Below, piece by piece: positions 20,850-33,367 of a stretch of 64,000 nucleotides of DNA (position 1 is its first letter; every line of letters starts with the position of its first letter). Source of the DNA: Ryuthela nishihirai (Eukaryota > Arthropoda > Arachnida > Araneae > Heptathelidae). The DNA is taken from assembly GCA_038380435.1 (NCBI GenBank), contig JAWZYU010000013.1, forward strand, positions 60,724,946 to 60,788,945, read 5' to 3'. The translations under genes were made by a program, and so were the position numbers. The notes under the pieces are model-generated. The model made no database searches. It was not told the origin of the DNA and saw only the letters and a program-made list of their open reading frames with translations.

Positions 20850-21838
20850 GAACATAAATCTCCTGGGAGTAGAGTAAATTACTACCGAAATGCTTAAAGA
20901 TGGGAATGTTTCTCTTGTCACATGATTGAAATGTTGAATACATTTTACGTCAAAGGTGTTGTTTCTAAGAATTTTACCACAGCTATTATTAATACTATTT
21001 TTTTAAAAAGTGATTGCAGTTTTTGCGAGAATTATATGAGGCTCAGTCTACTTTCTGTTCCAGTGAAGTTCGTTTAATTATTTAGTTTAATAGCTTTAAG
21101 AATTGTTTCGACAGACCAACGGATAATTAGAAGTTTGGGTTCAGAAGTGGTAGTACTTATGAAGACCAAGTTTTTTCACTTGGGCAGATTATTGAGAAAT
21201 GTTTCAGAATTATTTCATAATTTCTAATTTCGCATATTTCAAGAAAGCTCTTAACCTTGTTTATCGGCAAAATTTGCGGTTGATATTATGACATGACTGA
21301 AACTTTAGTCAGCATAATGATGGTTCTGTAGAATAACATTTGAGCTATGTGTAAGCACTGGTAAGGCTTCTAGTAATTGTTTAACTTTGCTGCAGAAGTT
21401 CAACAAGGGTGAGCTTTGTCTCTTTTCCTGATTTGTTTGGTTACTCTTTATGCTATATGGAATTTACTGCAAAGGGAAGATTTTGAAATTAAACGTCAAG
21501 ACATTTGAACATTTCTATTTAGATTATGCCGATGATTGACCTTTCGGCAAATGATATTGATGAGATACATTTTTTCACTAGGGCTGTTGATGAGACAATA
21601 ATAGGGTATGTCTGGTGATAAACAGGGAAAAACCAGAGTGATGGAAATTGGTCACGTACGATATGCTTCAGTTGTTCAGGACAGTTGTACCCTGGAGCAA
21701 GTGTCCCAGTTTAAATATGTCAGGAGTTATGTAACTGAAACTGATGAGGGGTGCTATAAGATAAACAGAGTAACAGGAACTGCTGCTTTTAAGAAGCTAG
21801 GAGAAGGGCGTTCGATACGTTCTTCACATGCAGCTGCA
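20850..21838 (+). mobile_element. RTE-like LINE, copy 3 (heavily decayed)
   Basis: Plus-strand nucleotide and protein similarity to copies 2 and 4 begins near EITTEMLKDGN and runs through the RT region to LEQVSQFKYVRSYVTE and INRVTGTAAF. Most frames are destroyed; the longest remaining is 77 codons (21608-21838). The 3' end is missing where the mariner relic begins. Confidence 0.78.
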
Positions 21839-21844
21839 TAAAAA

Positions 21845-22815
21845 ACTCAGTGCACTTACCTAAACAAAAATTTTACTGTCCTTCAAAGTACTCCCTTCCA
21901 GCATCCATGAAAAGTTACAGAGATCTACGCCAATTCTGGAACGTTTGGTGATACTCCTGTTGGAGATACACTCCGCGAATCTGAATGAAGCATTTTGCAA
22001 GATCTTAAGCCTTTGAAAAAGGTTTCCCAGCAAGTCCCTTTTTAATTTTGGGAAACAACCAAAAATTACATGGTGCAAGATCGGGTGAATATGCAAGTTG
22101 GGAATCTGTTTCATTTTTTCCTGCCCCATATGGGCTGTATCTTGCCGAATTTTGTGAGCACTGTCATTGTCATGATGAAGGAGAACTCTTGACACGGCAA
22201 TTCTTGGACTCTTCTTCATTTCCATAACCATTTTGGGAAAACAATATTGGTGTAGCATTGGGCATTTATAGTCATTTTTCAGATAAGTTGTCCATGGCTA
22301 CTACTTCTTAGGAATGGAAAAAAACTGTGACCATCCTCTTCCTTAAGCTAGAGAGTTTTCGGAGGATTTCTGGACGCGGTTCATCTTCCACAACCAAACA
22401 TAGTTGTCGATCTTTCTGGGAGTTGTAATAAAACCACGTCTCATCACCCGTGACAATGTCTGTTAACCTTTTGGGGGCAACTAAGTTCAAACATTGCCAG
22501 CCTGTCCTTGCAGAGTAGACTCTTGCCCTTTTTTGCTGTCATGTCAGTTTGTGGGGTACCCATTTGGCACAGATATTCCAGAACTTTAAATGTTGATCAA
22601 CAATTGTTTTCACACTGTCACTCGATACACCGAGAACTAATCTTATTGCCTGAATGGTGATGTGTGGGTTTTCCTTACTGAGTCCGCGAACATCAGCGAT
22701 GGTTCTCTCGTTCGCTGCCTCATTCGGTCTCCCTGCACGAAGGAGGATGGGATAGGCAAATTCAATATTCTCTGAATTTGCGAATTCGTCCCATAACAGT
22801 GCCATATGAACAGAC
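21845..22815 (-). mobile_element. Mariner transposon relic
   Basis: The minus strand gives the transposase in order. The N-terminal helix-turn-helix region has RTIADVRGLSKENPHITIQA and ICAKWVPHKLT (22815-22540). The first catalytic block is DIVTGDETWFYYNSQK (about 22455). The second is LLHHDNDSAHK (about 22180), and CFPKLKRDL follows. TGDETW and HHDNxxAH are mariner signatures. Frames break between the blocks, and the PHPPYSPDLAP region is garbled. The left border touches LINE copy 3, so it may have inserted there. Terminal repeats were not identified. Confidence 0.82.
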
Positions 22816-22904
22816 ATGATCCCCATATACTTTGATGAATCAACATGAATTTTTATCTCGTTCTCAAAAAACGAGAAAATAGTTTCGGTTTGTCGTCTGT
22901 CCGT

Positions 22905-23275
22905 CCGTCCGTCTGTAGACATCGAACTTTTTTGTTTACAGAGATCAATTAAAAATTCTTTTTGTTTCGGATAGGCATTGACGAAATATAATACAGGAAA
23001 CTTCCGAATCTCTCCAAAGCTATAATTACAGCCTCTAGAAGTGGAAATTTTTGAAAATTGCAAAATGTCAAACGAATATTGCAAATGATGCATTTAAGCT
23101 AGAAAGTTTAAATTTTGATGGTGGAATGTGAAGGTCACAAAGTTTCCATTGTCAATAATGAGTTGACCCTTAGACCCAGAGGGGGTGGGAAGATACACCT
23201 TTTTTAGTTTTAGCAGATAACTGTTTGATTTTAGAGATAAATGAAAAAAATGTTTTTTGGATTAGATAGGAATTG
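22905..23275 (+). repeat. Uncharacterised dispersed repeat R1, copy 2
   Basis: Plus-strand copy of the repeat found inverted at 2456-2733, about 100 bases longer. It begins within TGTAGACATCGAACTTTTTT, just after a short (GTCC)n run, and ends after TTTTAGAGATAAATG. No coding frame is shared between the copies. Confidence 0.7.
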
Positions 23276-23299
23276 ATAAAATATTATGCCCTCTAACGA

Positions 23300-23670
23300 T
23301 GGAGCCTTCTTGGGGTGGCAATAACACAGTAATATTAACAACTTAATGTTAACTCAAAATCGAGTTATAAAGAATATATTAAGGAAAAAAAGATATGATA
23401 GTGTGAAACAGTTATATAAAGACACTGATATATTAACAGTTAGAAAATTATATATGCATTCGGTTTTAATATATTTGTTCAACAATTTCTCGGAACAAAA
23501 TATGAATATTGCTAGTTATAGCACACAAGATATAGTCTTTATAATAATAAACTGAAATTATTTAATTGTTTCCCAGACAATATTAAAATGGAAAACAGTA
23601 TAAGCATGGATTTATTCGCCTTTATAAATGGCTACAGAATATTGAAATATTGAGTTACATTTTAAATATG
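23300..23670 (+). mobile_element. CR1-like LINE 3'-end fragment
   Basis: The 69-codon frame at 23346-23555 reads TQNRVIKNILRKKRYDSVKQ, LYKDTDILTVRKLYMHSVLI and YLFNNFSEQ, followed by a degraded tail region (PDNIKMENSISM). This is the C-terminal end of a CR1/Jockey-type reverse transcriptase ORF (QN..I+.IL.+..YDS...LY...+IL...+LY). It is on the opposite strand to the CR1-like fragment at 19785-20225 and may be a different copy. Confidence 0.65.
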
Positions 23671-24025
23671 AATCACATTTCTTATTGGTGTTAATTTTTT
23701 TTTGTTCTAAAAGTAGTTACTAAATATACTTGCATTATTGTTATCGAAGATAATTAATGAGATGCATATAAGTTTAATAAAATCGACAGGCTGAGTCTTA
23801 AACTCTTGAAGATCGTACATTGTATTGTACTTTACAGAACTGTATTTGTTTGTTTTTTGCTTTCTACTATAGAAAAAAAAAAACTTCTTTCTAACCAAGA
23901 TGTCTTTTATTTTAAATATTATTCTAGTCCAAAGTCAAAATTTTAATTTCATTCAGGATGTTGAGACTTCAACTTAACTAAACACAATATTTTTTAAAAC
24001 TTTCCTTTCCAACATTTTACGATTT

Positions 24026-26545
24026 ATCATCATCATCATCTTCAAGCAGCCGTGGGCTACGGAGGTACAACCATACCGTGCAGTTAATTCTCCAAGCATA
24101 TATGTCCTGAGCTACATCTGCTGCATCCGGCCACTGCACACCAATTTTAACAAGGTCCTGTTTGACATTGTCTGCCCACCGCATCCTAGGTCTTCCTCTC
24201 TTTCTGAGGCCTTCAGGCACACTCTTCATAACCCTATTCGCCAATCTATAATTATCCATACGGGCAACATGGCCAAACCAGCGGAGTCTCTCTCTGCACA
24301 ATATGCTGCTTGTAGGAGGTTGCAGACTCCTTTCCACACTCCCCATAGATTCCTAAAAGTCCCAGCGGCAATCCCAATTCGTCTGTTAATCTCATGCCGC
24401 ACATCACCAGTATCTGTTACATAGTTCCCAAGATAATTAAACTGTGACACCTGCTCAAGACTGCAACCATTCAGATAACTGAATCACAGCCTGCCTGACC
24501 AATTTTCATCACTTTAGTTTTCTCTCTGTTTATAACGAAACCTACTCTACTACCAGTCTCATCAACAGCTCGAATAAAAGAGTTCATCTCATCAACGTCA
24601 TTTGCCAAAAGGGCTAAATCATCAGCATAATCTAAATCAGAAATTTTCGTATCTCCAATCCATTTAAGGCCAAAATCTTTCCCTTGAAGTGAATTTCGCA
24701 TAACATAATCAATAACCAAGCTAAAGAGAAAAGGAGACAAAATGCACCCTTGTCGAACACCAGAGGTAATGCTAAACCAATTGCTACAAGCCTTACTAAC
24801 TCTCACACACGACTCAGTGTTATTATAGAGAGCTTTCAATATGTTAACTAACTTGTATGGTATACCATATGATCTCACAATCAACCACAAATTATGAAGA
24901 TCAACAGAGTCGAAAGCCTTTTTGAAATCAACAAAGCTACAATCAAAGGTTTCTGAAACTCTAAACATTTCTGAAGAATCTGCCTAAGTTAAAATATCTC
25001 ATACACAAATCTCCTACCACTTCTGAATCCATATTGCTCATCACGCAATTGAGTGTCAACCAGTTTCTTAATTCTATTAAGCAAAATCATGCAAAGTACT
25101 TTACCTGGAACAGAAAGTAGGCTGATATCCCTACAGTTATCACAAGAACAGCGATCATCTTTTTTCTAAAATAGGGATAATAATAGCTCTGGTAAAATCA
25201 TTAGGAACAATGCCTTTATCATAAAAGATATTCAAAATTTCAGTCATCCAAGTGGTAACTGAAACATTCCCAGTTCTAAGCATTTCTGTAGTAATTTCAT
25301 CTACCCCTGGGGATTTATGAAGTTTAAGTTTTGAAATAGCCAAAATAACTTCAGATTGTGTTATAGGGCCAATATTAAAGCCAGTAATGTATCTATTATC
25401 ATTAGAAACAATGGGAGTAGAACTAACCATATTGTTGAGAATATAACTGAAATGCTCAACCCACCTAGCCATGACAGAATCCTCCCCTTCTATAACCTTA
25501 CCTTGTTTATCCTTCAGTCCGTGTATACCTGTCAGTTTTCTACCATACAAAACATTAACTATCTGGTACAGCTCTGTGCTGTTGTACTGTCTAACTACTT
25601 CCTCAGCTTTGTCAGCCAAGCCATCAAGCCAAAGATTCTTATCAGCAGACAACTGATCCTTTACACCTTTATTAAGCTCTCTGTAATGCTTCGTATTTGA
25701 ACTAGAAGGGTATTGATTAAGGACATTCCTGCAGTTCTTTCTTTCTGAAATAAGCTCAAGTGCCTTATCACTCAAATAATTCTCCTTCTCTGCTCCTTTT
25801 TCCCTAAAAGATTACTGTTAGGTTAAAAAAAAGCCTGTTCAAAATCGTCCCATTCTTCCTCAACTTCAGTAGTAAGCAAACCATGACTGTCATAATGACT
25901 AAGTAACCTATCATGGTAAGTTTAAGCTATAACTGGGTCTTTTAGAGCTTCAGTATTAAAGGTAAAATTTTTAACCCTAGCACAACACTTTTTAAGTTTA
26001 AGTTTCAAGACACTTTTAACAAGGTAATGGTCAGATCCAATTTCAGCTCCCCTCTATGCCTTGGTATTTGTAATAGAATAGCTCATTTGCTGTTAATTAA
26101 TATATAATCAATCATATTCTTATGCAGCCCATCTGGTGAAACCCATGTGTAATTATGTATGTCGCGGTGTTTGCAATAAGTATTAGTTATTCTGAAACCA
26201 TTGAGTTTACTTACCTGTAGGACACGTTGCTCATTGCCATATTGCAGCTACCAATACCAAAAGGGCCTATCACCCCTTCCCAAAGGTCAGAATCAGTACC
26301 AACTTTGGCATTGAAGTCACCTAAAACAAGGGTAAGATTTCCTTTCTTGACAGAATTCAAAATATCCTGAAGTTGTCCGTAAAACCTATCCTTTTCATTC
26401 TCATCATCATCCTCGGTGGGGGCATAACAGCAGATAACATTCAAGTCAGAAGGAAACAGAAAACACAGCGGCAGATTCTCCCTCAACAGAGGCCCACCAG
26501 TGCAGCAAGTCCAGGATCCATAATCAATCTCAAATCCATAAACAA
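24026..26545 (-). mobile_element. RTE-like LINE, copy 4 (near complete, 5' deletion)
   Basis: Minus strand, in order: endonuclease C-terminal part with NVICCYAPTEDDDENEKDRF and LVLGDFNAKVGTDSDLW (26486-26211); a broken linker; ISERKNCRNVLNQYPSSSNT and the RT start SPGVDEITTEMLRTGN (25775-25155); RT core DFKKAFDSVD, ITSGVRQGCILSPFLF and DLDYADDLALLAND (24968-24471); C-terminal GHVARM and GRPRMRWADNVK (24346-24100); tail (GAT)n at 24026-24040. The 5' leader is joined directly to the middle of the endonuclease, so about 400 bases are deleted. The C-terminal region has a second deletion removing the YGSETW block. Frameshifts near 25160, 24970 and 24460 make it inactive. Confidence 0.87.
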
Positions 26546-26790
26546 GTCCAGTCTAGTAGGTACAATTATAATATAATTAATAGGTATCCTCAAGTTATTG
26601 TGCCATACATTGCAATATGTACATCCTAAATAGCTCTCTTTTTATGTATTTTCTATTTTCGCTATAATTTCCAGGAGTCAGAACTAGGTATATTTTTATA
26701 TTATAAGAAATAAAACTCGGACTATTAAAATTTTTATTGGAACATTTGCACTAATTAATATTTCGAAGATTCTAAAAAAGAAAATCTTAC

Positions 26791-26886
26791 TCTTATAATT
26801 CCTCTGATAATTTGATCAAATTGCTTTCTACCATCATCATTTATAGTAGCTCCTAGCGACCACACAGCAGAAAACAGAAAGTTGCA
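26791..26886 (-). CDS. Axonemal dynein heavy chain exon after AAA2
   Basis: This 96-base exon encodes 32 residues: CNFLFSAVWSLGATIN then DDGRKQFDQIIRGIIR. FLFSxVWSxGA with a following DGRxxF is a hallmark block of DNAH3/7/12-type axonemal dyneins. On the minus strand the acceptor is TTTTTTTGCAG just above 26886 and the donor GTAAGA just below 26791, both phase 0. It joins the exon at 33236-33367 (VITYLE) upstream and 15753-15881 (DDLSEE) downstream in frame. Confidence 0.9.
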
Positions 26887-27894
26887 CTGCAAAAAAACGA
26901 AATTTTAAGACAATCGAAGAACAGAACGTGAAGCGAAATATTTACTGTAATCAAAACTTTTTACATACATAGGTGGTGCACCAATAAATAGTTTCTCTGG
27001 GTTACTAAAAAATTATTTCTAAATGTCAATAATAAAAGCCATATTTTTACGTTCAAGAAATCTTTCAAATTTTAAAATCCATTAGAAATACCGGATTTAA
27101 TTTTCAGTTTCAAAATAATAAACCCAAACCATAATTAGATAAAGTTATAATTAAAAACTAATAATAATATTAAGGAAACTATATTTTGATTGAGTCACTT
27201 TGTTTGAACTATGAGGTGCACTTTTGTAAATACAACAGGATAAAAGAATAAATCACAAGGATACCAAGGGCTCAGTCAACACCACCTAGACACAAGGATA
27301 GAACATTAGCTACCGCTTCAACTCTGAAGTGAGTATAAATGGTTCAAAGTAATGTCGGGTGTCGAGTGTTGACTAAACAGCGAGCTTGTTAGTCATTCGT
27401 AACGGAACTATGACACGTGAACTGTAAAATCGGCATATTTCATTTGATTTACGGTTGTTTTAAGGTTGTTAATATAATTCGATATTGATAGGAAAGTGTT
27501 GCGTTACATCTTGTACAGTTAATTATACTATTGGATATAAGATAAGCTTCTTCAATTTTCCCGAGAAGAAGAATTGTTTACGAAATAACAGAAGGCTCTC
27601 CCAAGAGATGTCTTATAATGTACAAAATATACTAAGGTAAGCTGACTTCGACTTTGGGTGACTTCATAATAATATCTTGTCAAGTTAATTTCATTTTCCA
27701 AAGTTAAAAAGCGTTTAAATAATGAGTATGGGTTGATATTTTCCATTAAATATATACATGTTTCTTAATAGTTGTATGTTGTTAATGGGAGTTGTTTATA
27801 TGAAACATTCCAGAAATTTGAAACTTAATTTTAGGTAGAAAAAATAATTTGCAGAGCACTTACCAATTGTTGTTTGGAAAAAATACATACGTAG
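26887..27894. other. Dynein intron, nothing recognised
   Basis: No conserved coding, RNA or repeat feature seen. Confidence 0.5.
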
Positions 27895-28439
27895 AGAATT
27901 CTCAAGCAGTCATGGGCTACAGAGGTCCAACCAGACAGTGCAATTCAGTTCTCTAAACGTGTCTGTCCTGAGCTACAGCTGCTGAATTTGGGAATAGAGG
28001 GGTCAATTTTAACGATGTTCTGTTTGATACTGTCTGCCCACCGCACCTTAGTCATCCCCCCCTTTCTGAGGCCTTTAAGCACACTGTTCATAATATATAT
28101 AGGTATATTCTATAGGTATGCATCTATAGGTATGCACCAATGAAGTCTCTCTCTGCACAATATGCTGCTCAAAGGAGGTTGCTGACTCCTTTCCCTAACC
28201 TCATCTTTACTTACAAAGTTGAACCACCTAATGCTCGAGATATTGTGCAAGCATCTAAAATCAAAGGCATCAAGTTTCCTGCTATCTTGTTTACAAAGGG
28301 TTCAAGTTTCACTACCATAAATAACCCAAGAAATAACCAACTATTACACAGCCTATATTTTAGTATTTAGGTGTATGTGCTTATTTCTCCACACTCTCCA
28401 TAGATTCATAAAAGTTCCAGCAGCTATCCCTATTTTTTG

Positions 28440-28812
28440 TTTATTTGGGTTGGGTTGCACTTCTTTTGCACAGATTGAGCGAAATGATCAGGTTAAAAGG
28501 ACCCGAGCACTCAGAGAAGATTAGGGATAAGACCCACTGCACAGCTATTAGAAGATAGATGGTATCCTCCCGTCAAGGCCATCCAGAATATGCTTTAATA
28601 TGCACAGTGTATGGCTCTCCAGTACATGCCGGTTTTATGTCCCATCCATCGGACAGCAGACTTTCCAAGCCCATCGCTGTCCCCTACTGACGGAGGTCAG
28701 GGTTGGCAGTTTTAGGGACATAAATCTCAAAGATGGCCCTGATGGGAATAGAACCAGGGCCCTGCATATTACGAGCTTGACTATTTACCAACGAAGCCAC
28801 CCACGGCCCAAT
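28440..28812 (-). mobile_element. tRNA-derived SINE (SINE-B), copy 1, full-length
   Basis: On the minus strand the head begins GGGCCGTGGGTGGCTTCGTT (A box TGGCTTCGTTGG) with B box GGTTCTATTCCC. The body includes GGGACATAAAACCGGCATG, GAGAGCCATACACTGTGCA and GATGGCCTTGACGGGAGGA, and the tail is rich in AACCC. The A and B boxes support origin from a tRNA gene. Confidence 0.8.
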
Positions 28813-29679
28813 GTTTTTCAGAATATTTTAACTGATGTTTGAAGTCTACCTCTACAGGTAATCTGTGTATTTACTATGGATCGATTTTTAAATCCCTATT
28901 CCATTTAAGGCCAAACGCTTCTCCTTGCGGTGAATTCCGAATCACATAATCAGTAACCAAACTAAGGAGAAAAGAATACTAAATGCATCCTTATCGAAGA
29001 CCAGTAGAAATACTAAACGAATTGCTACAAGCCTTACAAACTCTCACACAAGAGTCAGTATTATTATAGACAGCTTTCATTAACTGCTAACTTCCCTTTT
29101 ATATCATACTACGATCAACTACACTTACGATCAACTACAAAACATGGCGATAAACAGAATCAAAGGCATTTTTTGAAATATATAAAGCTAATAAACACAG
29201 ATTTTTGAAACTCTATTTATTTCTCAAGGATTTGCCTAGGTGAAAAAATCCGATCACTACATCCCCTTCATCATTTCACTTTTGAATCCACACTACTCAT
29301 CAGGCAATTGTCCATCAACCAGATTTTTAATTCAATTAAGCACAAGCATGCAAAGAACGTTACCAGTAACATAAAGTAGTCTGATATCCCTATAGTTATC
29401 AAAAGAACTACAATAATCTTTTTCAAAAATAGGGATAATAATAACTCTGGTAGAATACATGGGAAAAACAACAAGAGATATTCGAAAGCTTAGTCAGCCA
29501 TATGGTAGCAGATACATTCCCAGCTCTAAGTATTATCAGTAGTAATTTCATCTACCCCTGGGGATTTATGTAGTTTTGGAAGTAGCCAAAATAACTTCAG
29601 AATGTGATATACTTTAAAGAACAACATTAAAGTCAATAATGCATGTATCATCATTATAAACAGTGAGAGTAATCACATT

Positions 29680-29955
29680 TTGTAGACCGATGGGTTTGGA
29701 AAGGCCGCCGTGCGTCGGATGGGATGTTAAGCCATGGCTCTGTGTGCGGGAGAGCCATACCCTGTGCACATTAAAGAACACGCTGGATGGCCCTGACGGG
29801 GGGGGGGGGGGGGGGTTATCACCTGTCTCCCAACAGCTGGTCCAGTGAGTCCCCTCCCCCAACCTTCTCTGAGCCTTTTGAGGTCCATGTGACCTGGCCA
29901 TTTAGCCCATGGTGTGCAAAAAAGTGCCGCAAAGAGATAAAACAACCCAACCAAC
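29680..29955 (+). mobile_element. SINE-B, copy 2, nested in LINE copy 5
   Basis: Plus-strand copy lacking the tRNA head. The body contains GAGAGCCATACCCTGTGCAC and a run of 18 G (about 29799-29817) and ends in an AACCC-type tail (ACAACCCAACCAACCCAAC). ATTTTGTAG before it and ATTTTGCAG after it look like the duplicated LINE target. Confidence 0.82.
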
Positions 29956-31359
29956 CCAACATATTTTGCAGAACATCACTGAAATGCTCAGCACATCTAG
30001 CCATGATAGAATCCTCACTTCCAAGAGCCTTACCATGTATATTTTTTAATCCCTGTCTGCCTGACTGTTTCTTCCCACACAAAACATTAACCATCTGGTA
30101 CAGCTTTCTGCTGTTGTGCTGTGTAGCTGCTGCTTCTGCTTTGTCAGAAAAACCTATCAAATTTAAGATTCTTATCAGCTGTTACCTGATGCTTTACACG
30201 TTTATTAAGCTCTTTTTAATGCTTCCTATTAGAACTAATAGGGTGTTGATGAAGGATATCCTTGCAGTTCTTTCTTTCAAAAATGAACTCCAAATGCCTT
30301 ATCACTCAAATAACTCTGCCTCCTTCGATTCTTTTTTACTCAGAACAGTAACTATTAGGTTTAAAATAAATTAAAAAAAAAATAAAAAAATAAAACAAAA
30401 AAATTTAAAATTTATAATATTTTTTATTTTAATTTTTAATTTAAATTAAATTATTTATTGTTTGTTGTTGTTGGGTTGAAATCAATTAAAAAATAATTAA
30501 ACACTGTTTTAAATATTTGGATCGATATTAAAAATATCTGAATATTTAGATATTAGGTAATTTGTTTACTGAAATAACATAATAATCAATGAAGAATCAG
30601 TAGCATATATTCATTGCGATTAATTCTTTAGCGAGATTACTTCTGACCAGCGGTTCGTAAAAGATCGCTCTACATCACATCTGTTATTTATTAATAAAAT
30701 AGTACTTCATTAGTTCAAATTTCTACCGTTAGTGGATGTAAAAGTTGAAAAACGGCAAGTTTCATTTTCATTTCATGAAAAGCAGTTTCCGATATTCGTC
30801 AGAGAGGATTTGTTGTGCTTCTAGTTAGTATTTCAATGTTTATGGCTTGTGAAGCGGTTTGTTTGAAATTAATCTACTAGTTTCAGAATCTAATGTTGAA
30901 ATCGAAGAATATAAAATGCAACGAGATCAACAAGCGAGATATATATATATATTTTTCAATATACTGCAAACATGTAATAAAAATTCATGTTTAGGGAAGA
31001 GTTAAATTTCAAGAAATTAATTAAATAAATGGTAGTGGAGGTAAAAATTGTATATTAAATCAAATATTTTTTACAGTTCTACGAAAGTATGTAATTATAT
31101 ATTTTAAAATAGTAAAGTGGTAATAAACCAATTAACAGAGATACAAAGGCCAGTCGCTTCTGGCGGATAAAGCATATTTTTTTGCAAATTATAAAATTAT
31201 CATTTTGCAAAGTTTAGTGCTCTCTGACCTATCAAATTCAAACTAATGAAAGGTTAGATTGTTTTGTCGCTGAGAGGAACTTTGTGCACAAAATGAACTA
31301 AATGACTACGTCACAAATACACTAAAGGAGAAGTTTGGAAAAGGTAATCTAACGGACAG

Positions 31360-31490
31360 CTGTTCAGAGACAAATCGAAACCTCCCGTCGGGGCCATTCA
31401 GGGCATTATTTTGTGTACACAGCGGAAGACTTTATGTTTCATCTGATGGACGACCGTATCTCCAAGACCAACAGTGTTCCTTTTCTCATT
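31360..31490 (-). mobile_element. SINE-B fragment
   Basis: Matches the centre of SINE-B copy 1 (CCTCCCGTCGGGGCCATTCA, then GTACACAGCG and CATCTGATGGAC). Head and tail are absent. Confidence 0.6.
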
Positions 31491-32594
31491 TATTTAATAT
31501 GTAGTTATCCAACAAAAATATTTTACGAATTGCCTCTTAAAAATTTGGATCTACAAATGGGGACATGACACGAATAAAAACTTAATCCTGGAATTTCGAA
31601 AGTCTTTGGATCCTCTCAATAGGTTTTTGGCTAAATGAGTAGTTTGAGGTGTTATTAGAAATGCATAAGAGATAATAATCTTTTTCATGTTTTTTCTTAT
31701 TTTTTTCATTTGTTTTAGAAGATCTGTAACTCGAAAACACAATATGCAGTTAAATTATTTTCCTAACCACGATTAAAAATTGACAGATTATCATAACTCA
31801 AGAGTCATGCTGTGATACAACTTCACTGATGTTAGGGTTAGCGAGATAAATTTCAATGTTGGCACAGTTCGATTATTGCCAGGTTTAATGGTTTATATTA
31901 GTGTTTCTTCTGAGAAAATAAACTTTTTACAATTTGTTCACTCTGAGCCCTAAACATGCTGTAATTATTTTTATATTTAACATCAAACTCGACCTTTTTT
32001 CAAAACATAAAAGATGACAAAACTTGAATGAGGAAATGATAATAAGTGTATTAATATGTTTCACAAGTCTTCTCAATCCAAATGATATGAAGCAGGTAAA
32101 GAGTTAAAAACCATTTGCTGAAAAAGAAAATGCTTCTGACATTAAGTTAGTATTTCTTTTTTGAGAAACAAAATAAATTCAGAAACAATTAAATCTGAGT
32201 TTCCTTTCAGAAAATCAGTTTTTTTTCTTTTTTTTCATTCGTTTTTGCAAGAATTAAAATGATCGAATTTAGCTTATATATCATTCTTTCAGACATGTGC
32301 CCTCTTGAAAACGCAAGGAGCAGGTGTTCAACTTTCCCTTATTGCAATCAACTGGCTTGAATCAACTGGCCATAATCTTCCCTAATCTTGTCCACGACAC
32401 CTAACGCCTTAGGACATGAAAAGGGCAGATAGGGATTTCGTTTGGAAGAGTTCATTTCAAAATTCTGCCAGTCTGGGAGATCAGAGGTACTGGATTTATA
32501 GAGACGCTGGGCGTTAAAAGGTTAATTGACATACAACTCATTATAATTGACCCCACGAAACGTTTTTGTAGGATTCAGAAACAGGCACACAATT

Positions 32595-32750
32595 TGAAGT
32601 AGTGCATGATATTTCCGGCGTCAGAAGCTCTCATTTCAGATATAACAGCAGAAATAGAACATTATAAAAGAAACAGTCATGCCTATCCGAAACTTGAACC
32701 CGTCTCTTTTTTAATTCGCAGTCAAATACTACCCATCGGGTCATCGTGAC
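32595..32750 (-). mobile_element. Possible tRNA-derived SINE, other family
   Basis: On the minus strand GTCACGATGACCCGATGGGT is followed by GACGGGTTCAAGTTTCGG, spaced like the A and B boxes of a tRNA gene. The body downstream has no match elsewhere in the window. It is too diverged to be a working tRNA. Confidence 0.45.
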
Positions 32751-33235
32751 AACTTATATATATATATTCTGAAAAGACTAGAGGAGATGACGTAGGCCTA
32801 AAATAAGGTGCTTAAACAACGTAAAACATTATCGTGTTAGAATTGGCTCACTGCGATTAAATACAACAGCTGTTGCTCAAAAAGACTTGTTTTTGACAGA
32901 CTCAAATTGTGCAGTCTGGTTGAATCTCCAGATCTACGATTGCTTGAGTATTGTACCTATGTATACACACTTAAACTTTTAAAGTGTGACGTTTCAAGCA
33001 GAAAGAAGGAAACTTTTCTGTATTTTCCGCAATTGTAAATAAATAATCTGGTACATTGCAGTCACAATTTTGGCATATATTGTTTCCGGAAACTGGTTTT
33101 TATTATATTTTTTTCCGATTAATTCTTCACTTTCAAAAATGGAAATTTCTTCTCTTTGGCATTTTAAAAGTGTATTTCCTTATTTGTAACCAATACAGGC
33201 ATGAAAAACATATTTATATAAATATTTGCACATAC

Positions 33236-33367
33236 CTCCAAATATGTAATTACAAAATCTTCAGGAATTTCAGCAAGTCGTTTTTCATTATAAAAGTCAT
33301 CGAACAAGCAATCCATAAGATTCATAAGGGATCTCACTCTGTTTGTTTCTGTTGTCGGTGATAACTC
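33236..33367 (-). CDS. Axonemal dynein heavy chain exon in AAA2 C-terminal part
   Basis: This 132-base exon encodes 44 residues: ELSPTTETNRVRSLMNLMDC, LFDDFYNEKRLAEIPEDF, VITYLE. ELSPTxxTNxVRSLMNLxDC is a conserved block of DNAH7-like axonemal dyneins between the AAA2 arginine-finger region and the AAA2-AAA3 linker. On the minus strand the acceptor is ATTTCAG just above 33367 and the donor GTATGT just below 33236, phase 0 at both ends. It continues in frame into 26791-26886. The sequence expected just before ELSP (VSRCGMIYxEP and about 50 further residues) is not found between here and 55525. Confidence 0.9.

Larger units (their letters stand above)
27895..30345 (-). mobile_element. RTE-like LINE, copy 5, interrupted by SINEs
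   Basis: Minus-strand similarity to copies 2 and 4 occurs in three blocks. The 3' end is at 27895-28435 (starting CTCAAGCAGTCATGGGCTAC on the plus strand). The RT core is at about 28900-29675. The RT start and endonuclease linker are at 29957-30345 (MARCAEHFSDVL, QMVNVLCGKKQSGRQGLK). SINE-B copies fill the two gaps. All frames are broken. About 275 bases of the RT C-terminal part are missing at the first gap, so that insertion was accompanied by a deletion. Confidence 0.83.
30346..33235. other. AT-rich dynein intron with two SINE fragments
   Basis: Apart from the fragments at 31360-31490 and 32595-32750, no coding or conserved sequence is seen. Confidence 0.5.

Noticed and set aside
29787..30374. 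195-codon plus-strand open frame
   Set aside because: It runs across the SINE-B tail and antisense to LINE copy 5; it is a shadow frame starting in the G-run.
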